DNA of 13,779 bases from Actinomycetota bacterium (GTDB lineage Bacteria; Actinomycetota; Acidimicrobiia; Acidimicrobiales; Ilumatobacteraceae). Shown in pieces: positions 13,614-13,779 of the stretch. Made by a program: the position numbers and the translations under genes. The first letter of the stretch is position 1, and the number at the start of each line of letters is the position of its first letter. The stretch spans positions 1 through 13,779 of the forward strand of contig WLFB01000007.1 in assembly GCA_009703975.1 (NCBI GenBank), read 5' to 3'. The notes under the pieces are model-generated. The model did no database searches and was not told the DNA's origin. It saw nothing but the letters and a program-made list of their open reading frames with translations.

Positions 13614-13779
13614 ATGTTTTCTCTGCTCTTAAGTGCAACCAGACCGCGCCAGTGGAGCAAGAATTTTCTGGTATTCATTGCATGTCTTACTTCTGGAAAC
13701 GCATTTGAGCTATCAGTTTGGCCCGAGTTGTTGTTGGCGTTTTTGATTTTTACTTCAGCTTCAGCGTCAATGTATCTAA
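13614..13779 (+). CDS. UbiA-family prenyltransferase, probable decaprenyl-phosphate phosphoribosyltransferase (N-terminal part)
   Basis: The frame is open from ATG 13614 to the window end, giving 55 residues. It begins MFSLLLSATRPRQWSKNFLV; the RPRQWxKNxLVF motif marks the UbiA subgroup that includes decaprenyl-phosphate 5-phosphoribosyltransferase (M. tuberculosis UbiA, Rv3806c), which attaches phosphoribose to decaprenyl phosphate for cell-wall arabinan. The second hydrophobic segment ends in SASASMYL, where homologues continue with a VND or IND metal-binding motif, just past the window edge. Related UbiA proteins in non-mycobacterial lineages occur with other polyprenyl-sugar pathways, so the exact substrate is not proven. 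The family call is good; the specific name is an inference from the first motif only. Confidence 0.8.
   Translation, partial: MFSLLLSATRPRQWSKNFLVFIACLTSGNAFELSVWPELLLAFLIFTSASASMYL

Noticed and set aside
13447..13638. Minus-strand 63-residue frame with GARGGNWTRDLRITSALLYH
   Set aside because: It is the antisense translation of the tRNA-Thr gene, a common false prediction, and it overlaps the UbiA start.
1..13779. Search for CRISPR arrays, insertion sequences, toxin-antitoxin pairs or phage genes
   Set aside because: No regularly spaced repeats, transposase or integrase motifs, or phage-type proteins were found on either strand; coding space is filled by recognisable genes.

Overview
The window reads as ordinary chromosomal DNA of an actinobacterium with moderate GC (about 45-50% by eye). 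The pointers are a Bax-inhibitor-1-like protein of the actinobacterial YccA type, a short RpoD-family sigma factor, an alanine/lysine-rich tail on topoisomerase I, a stripped-down Tad (Flp) pilus locus, and the start of a decaprenyl-phosphate phosphoribosyltransferase-like UbiA protein. The low GC, together with the long charged C-terminal segment of the DnaX/HolB-like protein, makes me think of Acidimicrobiia-type freshwater or marine lineages. That class-level placement is only an inference.

Layout. At the left edge (1-339, minus) is the N-terminus of a NodU/CmcH-type carbamoyltransferase that runs off the window, followed by a seven-helix Bax inhibitor-1 family protein (395-1231, minus). 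A 209-base divergent intergenic region separates it from a plus-strand run: a group-2 sigma-70 factor (1441-2379), a PfkB-family kinase (2392-3270) and pseudouridine-5'-phosphate glycosidase (3267-4184). Kinase plus glycosidase form the PsuK/PsuG pseudouridine catabolic pair, which turns pseudouridine into uracil and ribose 5-phosphate. Facing them on the minus strand is a selenocysteine tRNA gene, selC (4189-4284), with UCA anticodon, long variable arm and encoded CCA.

Next is a compact plus-strand Tad locus: tadZ-like, tadA, tadB-like, tadC-like, a 61-residue Flp/DUF4244-type pilin and a TadE-like pseudopilin (4395-7871). The first three genes overlap by 4 bases each. No TadF, TadG or prepilin peptidase gene is in the window. 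The locus ends tail-to-tail with rsgA (7864-8883, minus). Then come topA (8977-11685), tmk (11709-12317) and a DNA polymerase III delta'-like gene (12317-13399), a replication/DNA-metabolism run. A tRNA-Thr(CGU) gene (13436-13510) and the 5' end of a UbiA-family gene (13614 to the window end) close the window.

Tad genes close to topA and a holB-like gene are also known from Mycobacterium tuberculosis (Rv3644c, Rv3646c, Rv3654c-Rv3660c), so this is a conserved actinobacterial neighbourhood rather than a mobile island. I see no insertion sequences, CRISPR array, prophage or integrase, and no gene-free stretch longer than about 210 bases. No clearly new biological system is evident. The points most worth a second look are the isolated selC, the sigma-factor/pseudouridine gene cluster, the reduced pilus locus, two apparent leaderless promoters, a T-loop substitution in the tRNA-Thr, and the delta'-like protein that has lost its zinc module and intact P-loop.
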